Of a DNA stretch of 55,032 bases, positions 40,949 to 50,745 are shown piece by piece. The stretch is from the NCBI GenBank assembly GCA_023484085.1, contig JAMDAS010000019.1, positions 1 through 55,032 of the forward strand. The letters are read 5' to 3'. The position numbers were made by a program, and so were the translations under genes. Position 1 is the first letter of the stretch, and each line of letters begins with the position of its first letter. The stretch comes from Candidatus Omnitrophota bacterium (GTDB lineage Bacteria; Ratteibacteria; UBA8468; B48-G9; DTJG01). Under the pieces are notes generated by a model. It was not told the origin of the DNA. It did no database searches and worked only from the letters and a program-made list of their open reading frames with translations.

Positions 40949-41968
40949 TTATTGTCTCTGTCCTATTAACATTGATATTTCCTCTTTTGAAAGATTATAA
41001 ATCTTTGCATTAATTATGGAAATAACGTTTTTTATTTCCCTGGTTTTAAGCAGGACGTAACTTAAAATTATCCCGAGAGTAAAAGGGTATCCTGAAAGTA
41101 TTTTTTTTATTTCCCCTGCTAAAATTTCATGTAAATAAATTCCAAGCCTGTATTCATTTTTTTCCGTAAGAGATGCAAGAGAAACATTATAAACGGATTT
41201 TATTCCTCCTGCAAGAAATACGGATACAAAATCATTGTTCGTAAGAATGCCACCTTTTATTAACCATCTGTCAATCTCCTCCCTTTCAAGGGAATAATAT
41301 TTTTTGGCTCTTATCAGCCAGTTAAGATTCTCCATGTCAATCATCGCTCCTATTATTCTATTTGCTATGTTTTTATCATTAAATGAAAGCTGTTTTATCG
41401 CAGAAACAAGTCTGACAAAATAATCTTTATCTAAATATGCCTCCAGAAAAAAAACTGAGTTTGTATCTGCAAACATTGTTTTTGCATCATCCAGCGGTTT
41501 TTTATAAGGAGTATCAGAAAGAATCTGTATAATGCCATTTAAGTCCGGGGATGAAATGATTTTATTATAATCAATGTCAAACCATATTTTTTCATTAAGA
41601 AGATATAAAGGGGCCTCCGAAATTCTTTTTTCATTCCATAACCTAAGAGATATTTTTATTTCTTCAATCTCATATTTTTGAATCAGTAAAGAAATAACGG
41701 CTTTGGTGGCGGGTGGGAAAGTAGGGCTGTAAACTTTTTTCAGAGTGGATATTTCATTCCTTAGAAATTCTTTTTCAAGAAAAGATATGTTGAATCCCCC
41801 TTTTTCAAAATTTTCAATTATTCCTTTATACTGCGTATCTTTAAGCATACCCAAAACCGAATAAACGTCCCTTGCATTAACAAGATTATTTAACATTTTT
41901 TCATCAAGCAAAAAAGACAGCATTACCCTTATTTTTGCGTTTGCATATGCATATTCTGCTATTGACAT
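40949..41968 (-). CDS. V/A-type ATP synthase subunit C (AC39 family)
   Basis: AYANAKIRVMLSFLL...ENLNWLIRAKKYYSL; operon position. Confidence 0.88.
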   Translation of the reverse strand: MSIAEYAYANAKIRVMLSFLLDEKMLNNLVNARDVYSVLGMLKDTQYKGIIENFEKGGFNISFLEKEFLRNEISTLKKVYSPTFPPATKAVISLLIQKYEIEEIKISLRLWNEKRISEAPLYLLNEKIWFDIDYNKIISSPDLNGIIQILSDTPYKKPLDDAKTMFADTNSVFFLEAYLDKDYFVRLVSAIKQLSFNDKNIANRIIGAMIDMENLNWLIRAKKYYSLEREEIDRWLIKGGILTNNDFVSVFLAGGIKSVYNVSLASLTEKNEYRLGIYLHEILAGEIKKILSGYPFTLGIILSYVLLKTREIKNVISIINAKIYNLSKEEISMLIGQRQ

Positions 41969-41970
41969 AA

Positions 41971-42279
41971 TTATGAGATAATTTGTTTAAATAAACGGTC
42001 TGCAATCAAAGGTATTTCTTTTTCAACGTTTTTTATCCATTCATTCTGTTTTTCTTTTATCCGTTTTATTGCTGCTTCTTTTTTTTCAAGAAACTTTTTT
42101 TCACTTTCTTTTCTTCGTTTTAAAACGCTTTCTTTTACTGTCTGCTCATTTATTTTAATAAGCTCCTGAGCTTTTTGTTCTGCTTGTGCTTTAATCCTTT
42201 CTGATTCTTTTATGGCATCATCAATTCTATTTTTTGCTTTTTCCTCTTCTTTTAATATCCTGTCAATAACCTCTTTCAT
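41971..42279 (-). CDS. V/A-type ATP synthase subunit G/H-like peripheral stalk protein
   Basis: Short coiled coil EEEKAKNRIDDAIKESERIKAQAEQKAQELI at the head of the operon. Confidence 0.8.
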   Translation of the reverse strand: MKEVIDRILKEEEKAKNRIDDAIKESERIKAQAEQKAQELIKINEQTVKESVLKRRKESEKKFLEKKEAAIKRIKEKQNEWIKNVEKEIPLIADRLFKQIIS

Positions 42280-42518
42280 TTTTCTCCCTGATTTTATAAT
42301 TTTATTAAGGGTTGATTTAAGTGTTATAGTATAATCTTACAAAATTATAAATAATATATTATAATCCATTTCTTGTCCAATAAAACCCCGCTTGGAAACA
42401 ATTTAGTTTTGAAACCAGCCGTCTGATAGTGTAAAATTATCTTTGAACAAATCCTTAAAAGAAGGCCGGAATGAAATATATTAACACAATATTTCATCTC
42501 ATGCCAGAGGCATAAAAT

Positions 42519-43586
42519 ATGAAAATCTCCAAAAAAAGCAGTTATATATACAGTGAGTTATCAAGAACTTTTATCACTTCTTTCCCTATTCTCTGTTTTG
42601 TTTTTCTTTTAGGCCCGCTTTTAAATTTTTTTGACCTGCTAATAAGTAATATCTTTTCAATAAAAAATATTTTTCTTTTTTTTATCTGGGCATTTTTCAC
42701 GGTTACCCCGTATCTTTTTGCATTAAGCGCATTTATATGCTTAGTAAGCGTTACGGGAAGAATGAACATGGATAAGGAATACTGGGCTATCATAACTTCA
42801 GGAATACCGGGGAAAACCATTATGAAAATATTATCAATGCCTGCCTTAATCTTTATGCTTATTGTTTTCATAAGTGCATTCTTTTTATCCCCGGAAGGCA
42901 AGTATAAGGAAAGAACTCTTCTTTATACCACCAAAATTATCAATCCATTAAAACTGATTAAGCCCAAAACCCTTATTACAAATTTCCCCCATACGACCAT
43001 GTACGTTGGAAGAATAAAAGGAAATGAGCTTCAAAATATCGTAATATCCTATAAAGAAAACACACAGAGAATCGTAACAATTTTTGCAGCAAAGGGCGCA
43101 CTCCAGATGCAAAGGGAAAAACCCGCCCTGATACTGCAAAATGGTTTTTCTGTCATCAATTCCATTAAAGGCGGAAAACTCTTTGCAAAAGTGGATTTTC
43201 AGGAATATACATTTCAACCTGACATTGTACTTACCCGCATAACCTCTCCTGAAAGAGGAATTACAGAACTGACTCTTTTTCAGATTCTTGCAAAGAGGAA
43301 CAAAAATATTTTTTTACTTACTGAGCTGAATGAAAAAATATTACTTACACTTTTCCCGGTTATATACCTGTTTTTTGCATTTTATGCAGGACTCGGGCTG
43401 AAAATCTTTCACATTGCGCAGATAGTGGTTCTTGCCGTAATACTTGGATTACTATCATTTGCGGTACTTGCTTTCAGTGAAACAATTTCATATTTTACAC
43501 ATAATGTTTTTATTTTCTGGCTTGTGCCTGTAATTTTTTCATCATCAATTTATTTCTTTAAAAAAAGGTTTTTCAATGTCACTTAA
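42519..43586 (+). CDS. LptF/LptG (YjgP/YjgQ) family permease
   Basis: YIYSELSRTFITSF, RMNMDKEYWAIITSGIPGKTIM, six hydrophobic segments with a periplasmic domain. Confidence 0.82.
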   Translation: MKISKKSSYIYSELSRTFITSFPILCFVFLLGPLLNFFDLLISNIFSIKNIFLFFIWAFFTVTPYLFALSAFICLVSVTGRMNMDKEYWAIITSGIPGKTIMKILSMPALIFMLIVFISAFFLSPEGKYKERTLLYTTKIINPLKLIKPKTLITNFPHTTMYVGRIKGNELQNIVISYKENTQRIVTIFAAKGALQMQREKPALILQNGFSVINSIKGGKLFAKVDFQEYTFQPDIVLTRITSPERGITELTLFQILAKRNKNIFLLTELNEKILLTLFPVIYLFFAFYAGLGLKIFHIAQIVVLAVILGLLSFAVLAFSETISYFTHNVFIFWLVPVIFSSSIYFFKKRFFNVT

Positions 43587-44592
43587 AAATAGATACATCT
43601 TAAAAGAACTTTTAAAATATTTCCTGATTTTTATTGTCGCTTTTTCTGTATTTCTTTTTTTGACGGATATTTTCAGCGGCATTCTTGCATATTTTAGAAA
43701 CCATGCCCAATTTCCATGGAGATACTATTTTACCCGTCTCCCGCACAAGGTATACGTTATTTCTCCGCTTATAACCCTTTTGTCAATACTTTTTGTCTTT
43801 GGGGAAATTGAAAAATCCAGGGAGATTGAAATCTTTGAAATAAAAGGACTCAGACCATTGCACATACTCAATCTTTTTTTTATTTTTGGCCTGTGTTCAG
43901 CAATCTTTTTTTTCCTGCTCGGAAACTTTTTCCCTGAAAATTTACGTACAGGTGGAATTAAATACGTCCATCTTGCAAGCCGGAATTTTGTATTCTGGGC
44001 TGAAAGATATTATCCTTCAGGAATGTTTAAAAACGTCGTAATAATCACCATTCAAAAAAAACATTTAAGGCTATACCAGATGCAATATGCATACCCGGAA
44101 AATAATACCTTTTTACTTAAAAATGGTGAAATCAGAAACCTGATAAATCCATCTGTTTCCACGAAAAAATTTATCAGTTACAACCTTAATGTTTCTTTTG
44201 ATACAAAAAAATTTATGGATTTTATTCTTTTAAACGTTAAAAAGTCTTCTTTTTTTAATGCGCTGACAGTGCTTAAGGCAATGGAAAAGATTGGATTTTT
44301 CCCGAAAAGCAAGTGGATAGATTTGTATGAAAAAATTGCCTACCCGCTCTTAAATTTTTTCTTTGTATTTATTATGCTTCCCCTGTTTTATAATAGAAAC
44401 GTTTTTTCAAGATTCAAAATATTCATTCTTGCAATTATTATTTCCATCTCTGCCTATTCAATATATTCAATCGGGATTGCCCTGGGTAAAAATGACATAA
44501 TCAATTGGGCAATATCCCCATGGCTCTTCCATATTATTTTACTTGTTACAGGCATTATATATCTGCTCAAAAAAGAAATGAGGTATATATAA
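43576..44592 (+). CDS. LptF/LptG (YjgP/YjgQ) family permease
   Basis: YILKELLKYFLIFIVAFSVFLFLTDIF, PLITLLSILFVFGEIEKSREIEIFEIKGL; overlaps the preceding paralogue. Confidence 0.85.
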   Translation: MSLKNRYILKELLKYFLIFIVAFSVFLFLTDIFSGILAYFRNHAQFPWRYYFTRLPHKVYVISPLITLLSILFVFGEIEKSREIEIFEIKGLRPLHILNLFFIFGLCSAIFFFLLGNFFPENLRTGGIKYVHLASRNFVFWAERYYPSGMFKNVVIITIQKKHLRLYQMQYAYPENNTFLLKNGEIRNLINPSVSTKKFISYNLNVSFDTKKFMDFILLNVKKSSFFNALTVLKAMEKIGFFPKSKWIDLYEKIAYPLLNFFFVFIMLPLFYNRNVFSRFKIFILAIIISISAYSIYSIGIALGKNDIINWAISPWLFHIILLVTGIIYLLKKEMRYI

Positions 44593-44594
44593 CA

Positions 44595-44936
44595 TTATCC
44601 TATGGCAACAGGTCCTCTTTCCTCTGTTCTTATCCTTATACAATCTTTAAGGTCCAGCACAAATATTTTGCCGTCTCCCGTTTCTCCTGTTTTGGCACCT
44701 TTTATAATCGCCTTGATTGTCGTCTCCACAAATTCCTCATTTACTGCTATATCAATTCTTATTTTTCTTAAAAGATTTCCTGACTCTTTTATTCCTCTAT
44801 AAATTTCTGTAATACCTTTTTGTCTTCCATGTCCCAAAACCTCGCTTACTGTCAGAAGATTTACATTCATCTTATACAACTCTTCCTTTACGTGCTCCAG
44901 TCTGTACGGCTGGATAATCGCAACTATCAGTTTCAT
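44595..44936 (-). CDS. P-II family nitrogen regulatory protein
   Basis: MKLIVAIIQPYRLEHVKEELYKMNVNLLTVSEVLGHGRQKGITEIYRG...GDGKIFVLDLKDCIRIRTEERG. Confidence 0.94.
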   Translation of the reverse strand: MKLIVAIIQPYRLEHVKEELYKMNVNLLTVSEVLGHGRQKGITEIYRGIKESGNLLRKIRIDIAVNEEFVETTIKAIIKGAKTGETGDGKIFVLDLKDCIRIRTEERGPVAIG

Positions 44937-44987
44937 CTTTTTCTCCGTTGTGTAAATTTTACTTACTGTCAAACATGGCTAAAGTTA

Positions 44988-46223
44988 TTATTCCATAAGG
45001 GTATATCCCGTTTCATGGTGCTGGGATAAGTCAAGCCCCATAAACTCCTCTTTTTCACCAACTCTTACCCCCAGGATAACGTCTATTAACTTATAAATTA
45101 TAAACGTTGCCATAAAGGTATAAACAATTGTTACTCCAACTGCCAGCAGCTGTATTAAAATCTGTTTTGTATTTCCATAGAGCAAGCCATTTGCACCATG
45201 AGGGTTTATCAGCGTTGAAGCAAAAATTCCTGTTGCGATGACCCCCAAAATCCCTCCTATTCCATGAACACCAAAAGCATCCAATGAATCATCATAAGCA
45301 AATCTTGGTTTGAGAAAACTTACTGCAAGAAAGCAGAAAACGCCGGCAAAAAACCCTATTATTATGGCAGACGCCGGGCTGACAAAACCTGATGCCGGGG
45401 TAATAGTGGCAAGCCCTGCTACTGCACCGGTTATTGTCCCCAGTACAGTTGTCTGTCCATTAAAAATCCAGTCCATAAACATCCATGTCAAACCTGCAGA
45501 AGATGCGGCTGTATTTGTTACAACAAAGGTGCTTACGGCAAGCCCGTTTGCAGCAAGAGCACTGCCCGCATTAAACCCAAACCATCCAAACCATAGCAGC
45601 GCCGCACCAAGAGCAGCAAAAGGCAGGTTATGTGGCGGTGAAGCCCTGTCAATTTTTCTTTTTCCAATAATCAGGGCCGTTACCAGGGCTGCAATACCGG
45701 CAGTCGTATGAACAACTATTCCACCCGCAAAATCAAGAACACCAAGTGTCCTTAACCATCCCCCCATTCCCCATACCCAGTGTGCAATAGGGTCATAAAC
45801 AAACGTTGTCCATAAAAGTGTAAACAAAAGGAAAGATGAAAATTTCATCCTCTCTGCAAAAGCACCGATTATCAAAGCAGGCGTGATAACCGCAAACATC
45901 ATCTGGAATACCATAAATGCCTCAAAAGGTATTGTTGGCGCATAAGCAGGATTTGGAGCAAATCCAACGCCTTTTAATCCTGCAAAGGCAAATCCCCCCC
46001 AGAACCCGTGTGATGGAGCAAAAGCAAGGCTAAACCCGAAAAGAACCCACTGGATGCTTACCACGCATAAGGCGGCAAAACATTGCATAAGAACACCAAG
46101 AATGTTTTTTCTACGGACAAGACCTCCATAAAAAAATGCTAACCCGGGAGTCATCAGCATGACCAGAGCCGTAGCCATCAAAACCCATGCAGTATCCCCT
46201 GCATTTATTATTGTATTTCCCAT
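44988..46223 (-). CDS. amtB: Ammonium transporter
   Basis: NAGDTAWVLMATALVMLMTPGLAFFYGGLVRRKN, DFAGGIVVHTTAGIAALV, DDSLDAFGVHGIGGILG. Confidence 0.97.
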   Translation of the reverse strand: MGNTIINAGDTAWVLMATALVMLMTPGLAFFYGGLVRRKNILGVLMQCFAALCVVSIQWVLFGFSLAFAPSHGFWGGFAFAGLKGVGFAPNPAYAPTIPFEAFMVFQMMFAVITPALIIGAFAERMKFSSFLLFTLLWTTFVYDPIAHWVWGMGGWLRTLGVLDFAGGIVVHTTAGIAALVTALIIGKRKIDRASPPHNLPFAALGAALLWFGWFGFNAGSALAANGLAVSTFVVTNTAASSAGLTWMFMDWIFNGQTTVLGTITGAVAGLATITPASGFVSPASAIIIGFFAGVFCFLAVSFLKPRFAYDDSLDAFGVHGIGGILGVIATGIFASTLINPHGANGLLYGNTKQILIQLLAVGVTIVYTFMATFIIYKLIDVILGVRVGEKEEFMGLDLSQHHETGYTLME

Positions 46224-46372
46224 TATTTTCTCCGTTGTAAAAGTTTAAATCTCATCTCTGAAATATAAAACCGGCATTGGTTGGTTTAGGACTTCTTTGT
46301 CCGGAAGGCTTTCATAGTCTTGCCTATGAATTATATCATAAATAATAAACTTACTATGGCATAAATTTCAGC

Positions 46373-48802
46373 TTACAGGTTAAATCTTTTGCATAGTTTA
46401 TATTTTGGAAAATCTATACTAAATGTATATAATGCTGATAAAATCAAAATTGTTAAAACCTGGTATGGCATAAGAGGATAAATTGTTCTCCAATACATCC
46501 CCAGGAAAACAAAAAGGATTAAAACAGATATACTGGCAAAGAATAATTGTTTCCCGGGTTTTGATTCCCAGAAATGCCCTCTTTCCCTGACAACCAATAT
46601 TTTATACTGACTATCAAATACAAGAGTAAGTAATACAAGCGTACGGAGTTGATTGAATCCCAAAGAAAATATCTTTATCCCTATCAATAACAAAATAATA
46701 TCACCTGCTATTAAAATAAAAGCAGGAACAAGTGAAACAATAGTAATATTTTTAATATTCCATATATTAGGATTGGGTGTATGCTGGACATTATCTGTGG
46801 CTAACGACATTGTTATAAAATCATTTGCAAATATAATTAAAGACATTCCAAGAAGAGAAATAACAATATTATGCAGCCATAAGAAACTTATTACCAAAAA
46901 ACCGGTAAATTCAATAACTTTTATAATCTTGTTTATAACCCATGAAAGCATTCTCTGGTATGTTTTCCTGCTTATTTTAATAGCATCTATTATTTGATTC
47001 AGCCCCTGTTCTGTTAAAACAACACTTGCTGATGCTTTTGCCACATCTGTTGAATTGCTAACTGCAATTCCCATTTCCGCCTGTTTAAGCGCGGGGGCAT
47101 CATTAACGCCATCTCCCGTCATTCCAACCATATACCCTTTTGACTGTAATAGCTTTACAACTTTATACTTATCTTCAGGATAAATCTCAGCAATTCCATC
47201 GCTTTCATCTAAAATTTTTATCTGTTCCTCTGCATTCAGGTCTTCAATATCTGTAAGACTTACAATCCTATCCCCGATACTGACATTACGGGCAACTTCT
47301 TTTGCTATTTCAATATTATCTCCTGTAAGCATTATAACCTTTATACCAAGTTTTTTTGCTTCTTCTATCATATTTTGTGAATCCGGCCTGGGAGGGTCAG
47401 AAAGTGCTAACAATCCTACAAATTTAAGATTATCCATATTTCCATTTTCTGAACGGGCAACTGCAATTGTCCTGTACCCTTTCAATGAAAACTCTTCCAT
47501 TATCTTACTGGATTTTTTTATTGTTTCTTCGTCAATCTGGTGGCACAATGACATAATTATCCGGAAAGCCCCTTTAATTATTTTTGTTTTTCTGCCATTT
47601 ATTTCAACAATTGCTTCTGTTCTTTTAATTGATGGATTAAAAGGGATATATGATATCTGCTTATAACCCGGAGGAATATTCAGCCCCATATTTTTAAGAC
47701 TTTCAATAATTGCAAGGTCTATTAAGTCCATTCCTTCTGCCCTGGATGCCATAACAGATGAAATAATAACATCCTCTTTTTTATAATCGTAAAAAGGAAT
47801 ACTATCTGTTACTGATAATTTATTTTGTGTTAATGTCCCTGTTTTATCAAGACACAAAACATTAATAGAAGCGGCATCCTCCAGTGAATCCAATTTTGTT
47901 ACCAATGTCCCTTTTTTGCTAAGCTCCATTGCACCCGCGGATTGGACAATGGTAAGAACTGCCGGCAGAGCAACAGGAACTGCGCCCATAAGAAATATTA
48001 CAGCAAGGGTTAATATAGTTATGGTATCTTCATGGATATTTATTAAAAATCCAAATATTAAAACCACTATTAATGCCGCTATCCCAACATACATCATATA
48101 TTTAACGATAGCAAGCATTACTTCCTCTTGATGGGATTTGGGTTTGGCTATTTTCACTAATTCAGCGGTTTTGCCAAAGTAGGTATTTCCACCTGTATTA
48201 ACAACCACGCATTTTGCCTCTCCATACTTTACCACGGAACCTGAATAGACAATATCCGATTGAGAGGCATGCACAGGAAGAGATTCTCCGGTTAAAGATG
48301 ACTGGTCAACGGAAATATCCCCGTTTAAAATTTTTGCGTCAACAGGAATTATATCTCCAAGTTTTATCGTAACAATATCCCCGGGTACAATTTCTCTTGC
48401 TTCTTTTACAATCCATTTTCCATCACGAAGAACCTTTGCCATTATTGCTAATTTTTTCTTTAGAAATTCAATTGCTTTCTGCGAACCTCTTGAATGAACC
48501 TGCCCTATGATTGCATTTATTGTCAGTAATGCAAAAATAATTATTCCTTCAAGAGAATGTTCTACTATAAAGGAAAGGATTATCGCAACTTCCAGCAGCC
48601 ACGGCATTGGTCCCCAATATCGTAAAATGAATTCATAAAAAGAATTTACTTTTTTTTCTATGATTTCATTGTATCCAAATACCCCCAGCCGATGTTTTGC
48701 TTCTTCACCTGTAAGACCGTCTGACGATGTTTCCAGAGATTTAAAAATGTCTTCTAATGAAATCTTTTTATATTCAGACGTATTTTTAGTTTTAAAATTC
48801 AT
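46373..48802 (-). CDS. Plasma-membrane H+-ATPase-like P-type (P3A) ATPase
   Basis: CLDKTGTLTQNKL, TGESLPVH, MLTGDN, MTGDGVNDAPALKQAEMGIAVSNSTDVAKASASVVLTEQGL. Confidence 0.93.
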   Translation of the reverse strand: MNFKTKNTSEYKKISLEDIFKSLETSSDGLTGEEAKHRLGVFGYNEIIEKKVNSFYEFILRYWGPMPWLLEVAIILSFIVEHSLEGIIIFALLTINAIIGQVHSRGSQKAIEFLKKKLAIMAKVLRDGKWIVKEAREIVPGDIVTIKLGDIIPVDAKILNGDISVDQSSLTGESLPVHASQSDIVYSGSVVKYGEAKCVVVNTGGNTYFGKTAELVKIAKPKSHQEEVMLAIVKYMMYVGIAALIVVLIFGFLINIHEDTITILTLAVIFLMGAVPVALPAVLTIVQSAGAMELSKKGTLVTKLDSLEDAASINVLCLDKTGTLTQNKLSVTDSIPFYDYKKEDVIISSVMASRAEGMDLIDLAIIESLKNMGLNIPPGYKQISYIPFNPSIKRTEAIVEINGRKTKIIKGAFRIIMSLCHQIDEETIKKSSKIMEEFSLKGYRTIAVARSENGNMDNLKFVGLLALSDPPRPDSQNMIEEAKKLGIKVIMLTGDNIEIAKEVARNVSIGDRIVSLTDIEDLNAEEQIKILDESDGIAEIYPEDKYKVVKLLQSKGYMVGMTGDGVNDAPALKQAEMGIAVSNSTDVAKASASVVLTEQGLNQIIDAIKISRKTYQRMLSWVINKIIKVIEFTGFLVISFLWLHNIVISLLGMSLIIFANDFITMSLATDNVQHTPNPNIWNIKNITIVSLVPAFILIAGDIILLLIGIKIFSLGFNQLRTLVLLTLVFDSQYKILVVRERGHFWESKPGKQLFFASISVLILFVFLGMYWRTIYPLMPYQVLTILILSALYTFSIDFPKYKLCKRFNL

Positions 48803-48935
48803 TATTTGGTATTGTAAAAGGTTTTATCCCTGATGTCAAAAAACCTGTCTATGGATAGAGCATAACAAAATTCAGGTTTCCGGAAAATTTGAAAGAATTT
48901 CACATTTGAGTATAATAAAACAATATAAAATAAAA

Positions 48936-49008
48936 GGGGATATAGCTCAATTGGGAGAGCGCCCGCCTTGCACGCGGGAGGTTGTCGGTTCAACTCCGAC
49001 TATCTCCA
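48936..49008 (+). tRNA. tRNA-Ala (TGC)
   Basis: GGGGATATAGCTCAATTGGGAGAGCGCCCGCCTTGCACGCGGGAGGTTGTCGGTTCAACTCCGACTATCTCCA. Confidence 0.95.
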
Positions 49009-49035
49009 TTGAAAAAACATATGTGAAAGGAGAAT

Positions 49036-50382
49036 TTGAATTTGGACAGGGAAAATAAACAGAATAAAAACAAATCGCAATCTCTTTTACAAATAATGGC
49101 AGAGGATGAAATAAAAAAAATTTTTATCCCAAAATTAAAAAATTCTACAAAAAACTTTTTTTATATACTCCATTATTTTGTCTTATTAAAAAAAATACCA
49201 TCCAGCAACTTTTTTTTTATTTTGTCAAAAGAGAGTGATAACGTAGAAATTTTTCTTGATGATTATGGAGCAAGAAACAATCAGAAATTTTATTACTTTG
49301 GAGAATTAGTCGCTTCTACAAGATGGATAACCATTGCCATTTCACACTATACCCACATTCTTTCCAGAATAGATTCATATAACCTTATTTTTGAAGACAA
49401 TGAAAAGAAAAAATTTATTTCATACCTTGAAAAAGAGCTTCAAATCAACATTTCCTCTTTAAAAATATTTGCAAAAGAAATCCTTTCAACAGGCAAAGAG
49501 ATTGATATTCTTTCTCCCTACAAAAAAGAAACAGAACTCCAGAAGAACGAAAAATCTGTAAAAAAAATTCTACCTCCTGATATATATCAAAAAACCATTA
49601 GTGACAAAAAAGAAAGAATTTTTGATATTTTAATGAAATTTCTTGAAACAGGTGAAAAGTTTGAGATGTTCATGAAAAAATATGATATTGAAATAGAACC
49701 CAGTGAGGAAATATTGGAGGATTTCCGCTCGTCTTTTCACAGGCTTCAGGCTTTATATGACACTTATATTAAAAATACTGATATTGAAGAAAGAATACCT
49801 ATCCTTGTTTCTTTAAGAGGGCATATATCCATTAATCTGCATCTTTTTGAAATCGGAAGGGCATTATAACATTTTTATGAAAGACATGCCAGAAAAATTG
49901 AAGAATTTTCTTCCAGAAAACCTGTTTTAAAAAATACTTATTATAATAAAATACAGGATGCAATAAAAAACTTTGTTCTTTTATATGCAGAAACTTTTAC
50001 TCAAAAAGGCAAAGAACTTGCAGAAGATATTTTTACTGGATTAAATTCCAATCCTGATGAATATATTCTTGATACAGTTTCTCTTCAAATACCCCACTAT
50101 AGACTTGAAGATTTTCATATACGGCCTATAATGCCCATAACCCGGATTGCACAGAAGTATTCCGTAAACTCTTATCTCTATTTCAATAGGACGAAATATG
50201 ATTTAAAAAGCCCTCTGGAAATGGCAATTGCCATACCTGACGTAAGGGAAACGTTAAGCAAGGAAAACGTTAATATCATAATCCAGGGACCTAAAAAATC
50301 CGTAAGCGAAATTGTAGAATTTTTTAAAAATGTATGCGGAGCATTTTATCTGCAGGAAACTGTTACAAAAACCAGAGCTTGA
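49036..50382 (+). pseudogene. Large protein with C-terminal HPr-like phosphocarrier domain, interrupted by one in-frame TAA (49867-49869)
   Basis: ORFs 49036-49869 and 50131-50382 share one frame. The stretch between them (HFYERHARKIEEFSSRKPVLKN...) has no other stop. C-terminus DFHIRPIMPITRIAQKYSVNSYLYFNRTKYDLKSPLEMAIAIPDVRETLSKENVNIIIQGPKKSVSEIVEFF resembles HPr. Confidence 0.7.
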
Positions 50383-50461
50383 AAATTTTATGTTTAGCCG
50401 GAAATAAAGTCTGAATTCACTTCAAATTATATAACAACAATTATGGTAGAATAATAAAAAT

Positions 50462-50535
50462 GCGCCTGTAGCTCAATCGGATAGAGCATCTGCCTTCTAA
50501 GCAGAGGGTCGCCAGTTCAAGTCTGGCCAGGCGCG
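50462..50535 (+). tRNA. tRNA-Arg (TCT)
   Basis: GCGCCTGTAGCTCAATCGGATAGAGCATCTGCCTTCTAAGCAGAGGGTCGCCAGTTCAAGTCTGGCCAGGCGCG. Confidence 0.95.
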
Positions 50536-50540
50536 ATTGT

Positions 50541-50717
50541 AAATACTCAAGTAGAACAGTGTTTGAAATAAGTTTGGATTGTCTTTGAGACTTTGTTTGA
50601 AAGAACGTTTTTACAAAGATGAGAAGAGCAATCCGGAACTTATTTCCCTACTTCAGCTCAGTCCATTATACCTGTCCGCCAATCTTTTTGGTGGAAACAC
50701 TGTCTTAATGAATATTT
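50541..50717 (+). repeat. MITE-like nested-palindrome repeat, copy D
   Basis: AAATACTCAAGTAGAACAGTGTTTGAAATAAG...CCGCCAATCTTTTTGGTGG...AAACACTGTCTTAATGAATATTT; starts 6 bp after tRNA-Arg. Confidence 0.9.
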
Positions 50718-50745
50718 ACTTATTTTCAGTTATGATATAATTATA

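Noticed and set aside
42470-42518. Short palindrome ATGAAATAT...ATATTTCAT before the first LptF/G-like gene
   Set aside because: Only 9 bp in AT-rich sequence with no second copy noticed; insufficient support.
49867-49869. Stop-codon recoding with selenocysteine or pyrrolysine to explain the in-frame stop
   Set aside because: The codon is TAA, not TGA or TAG; nonsense mutation or sequencing error is simpler.
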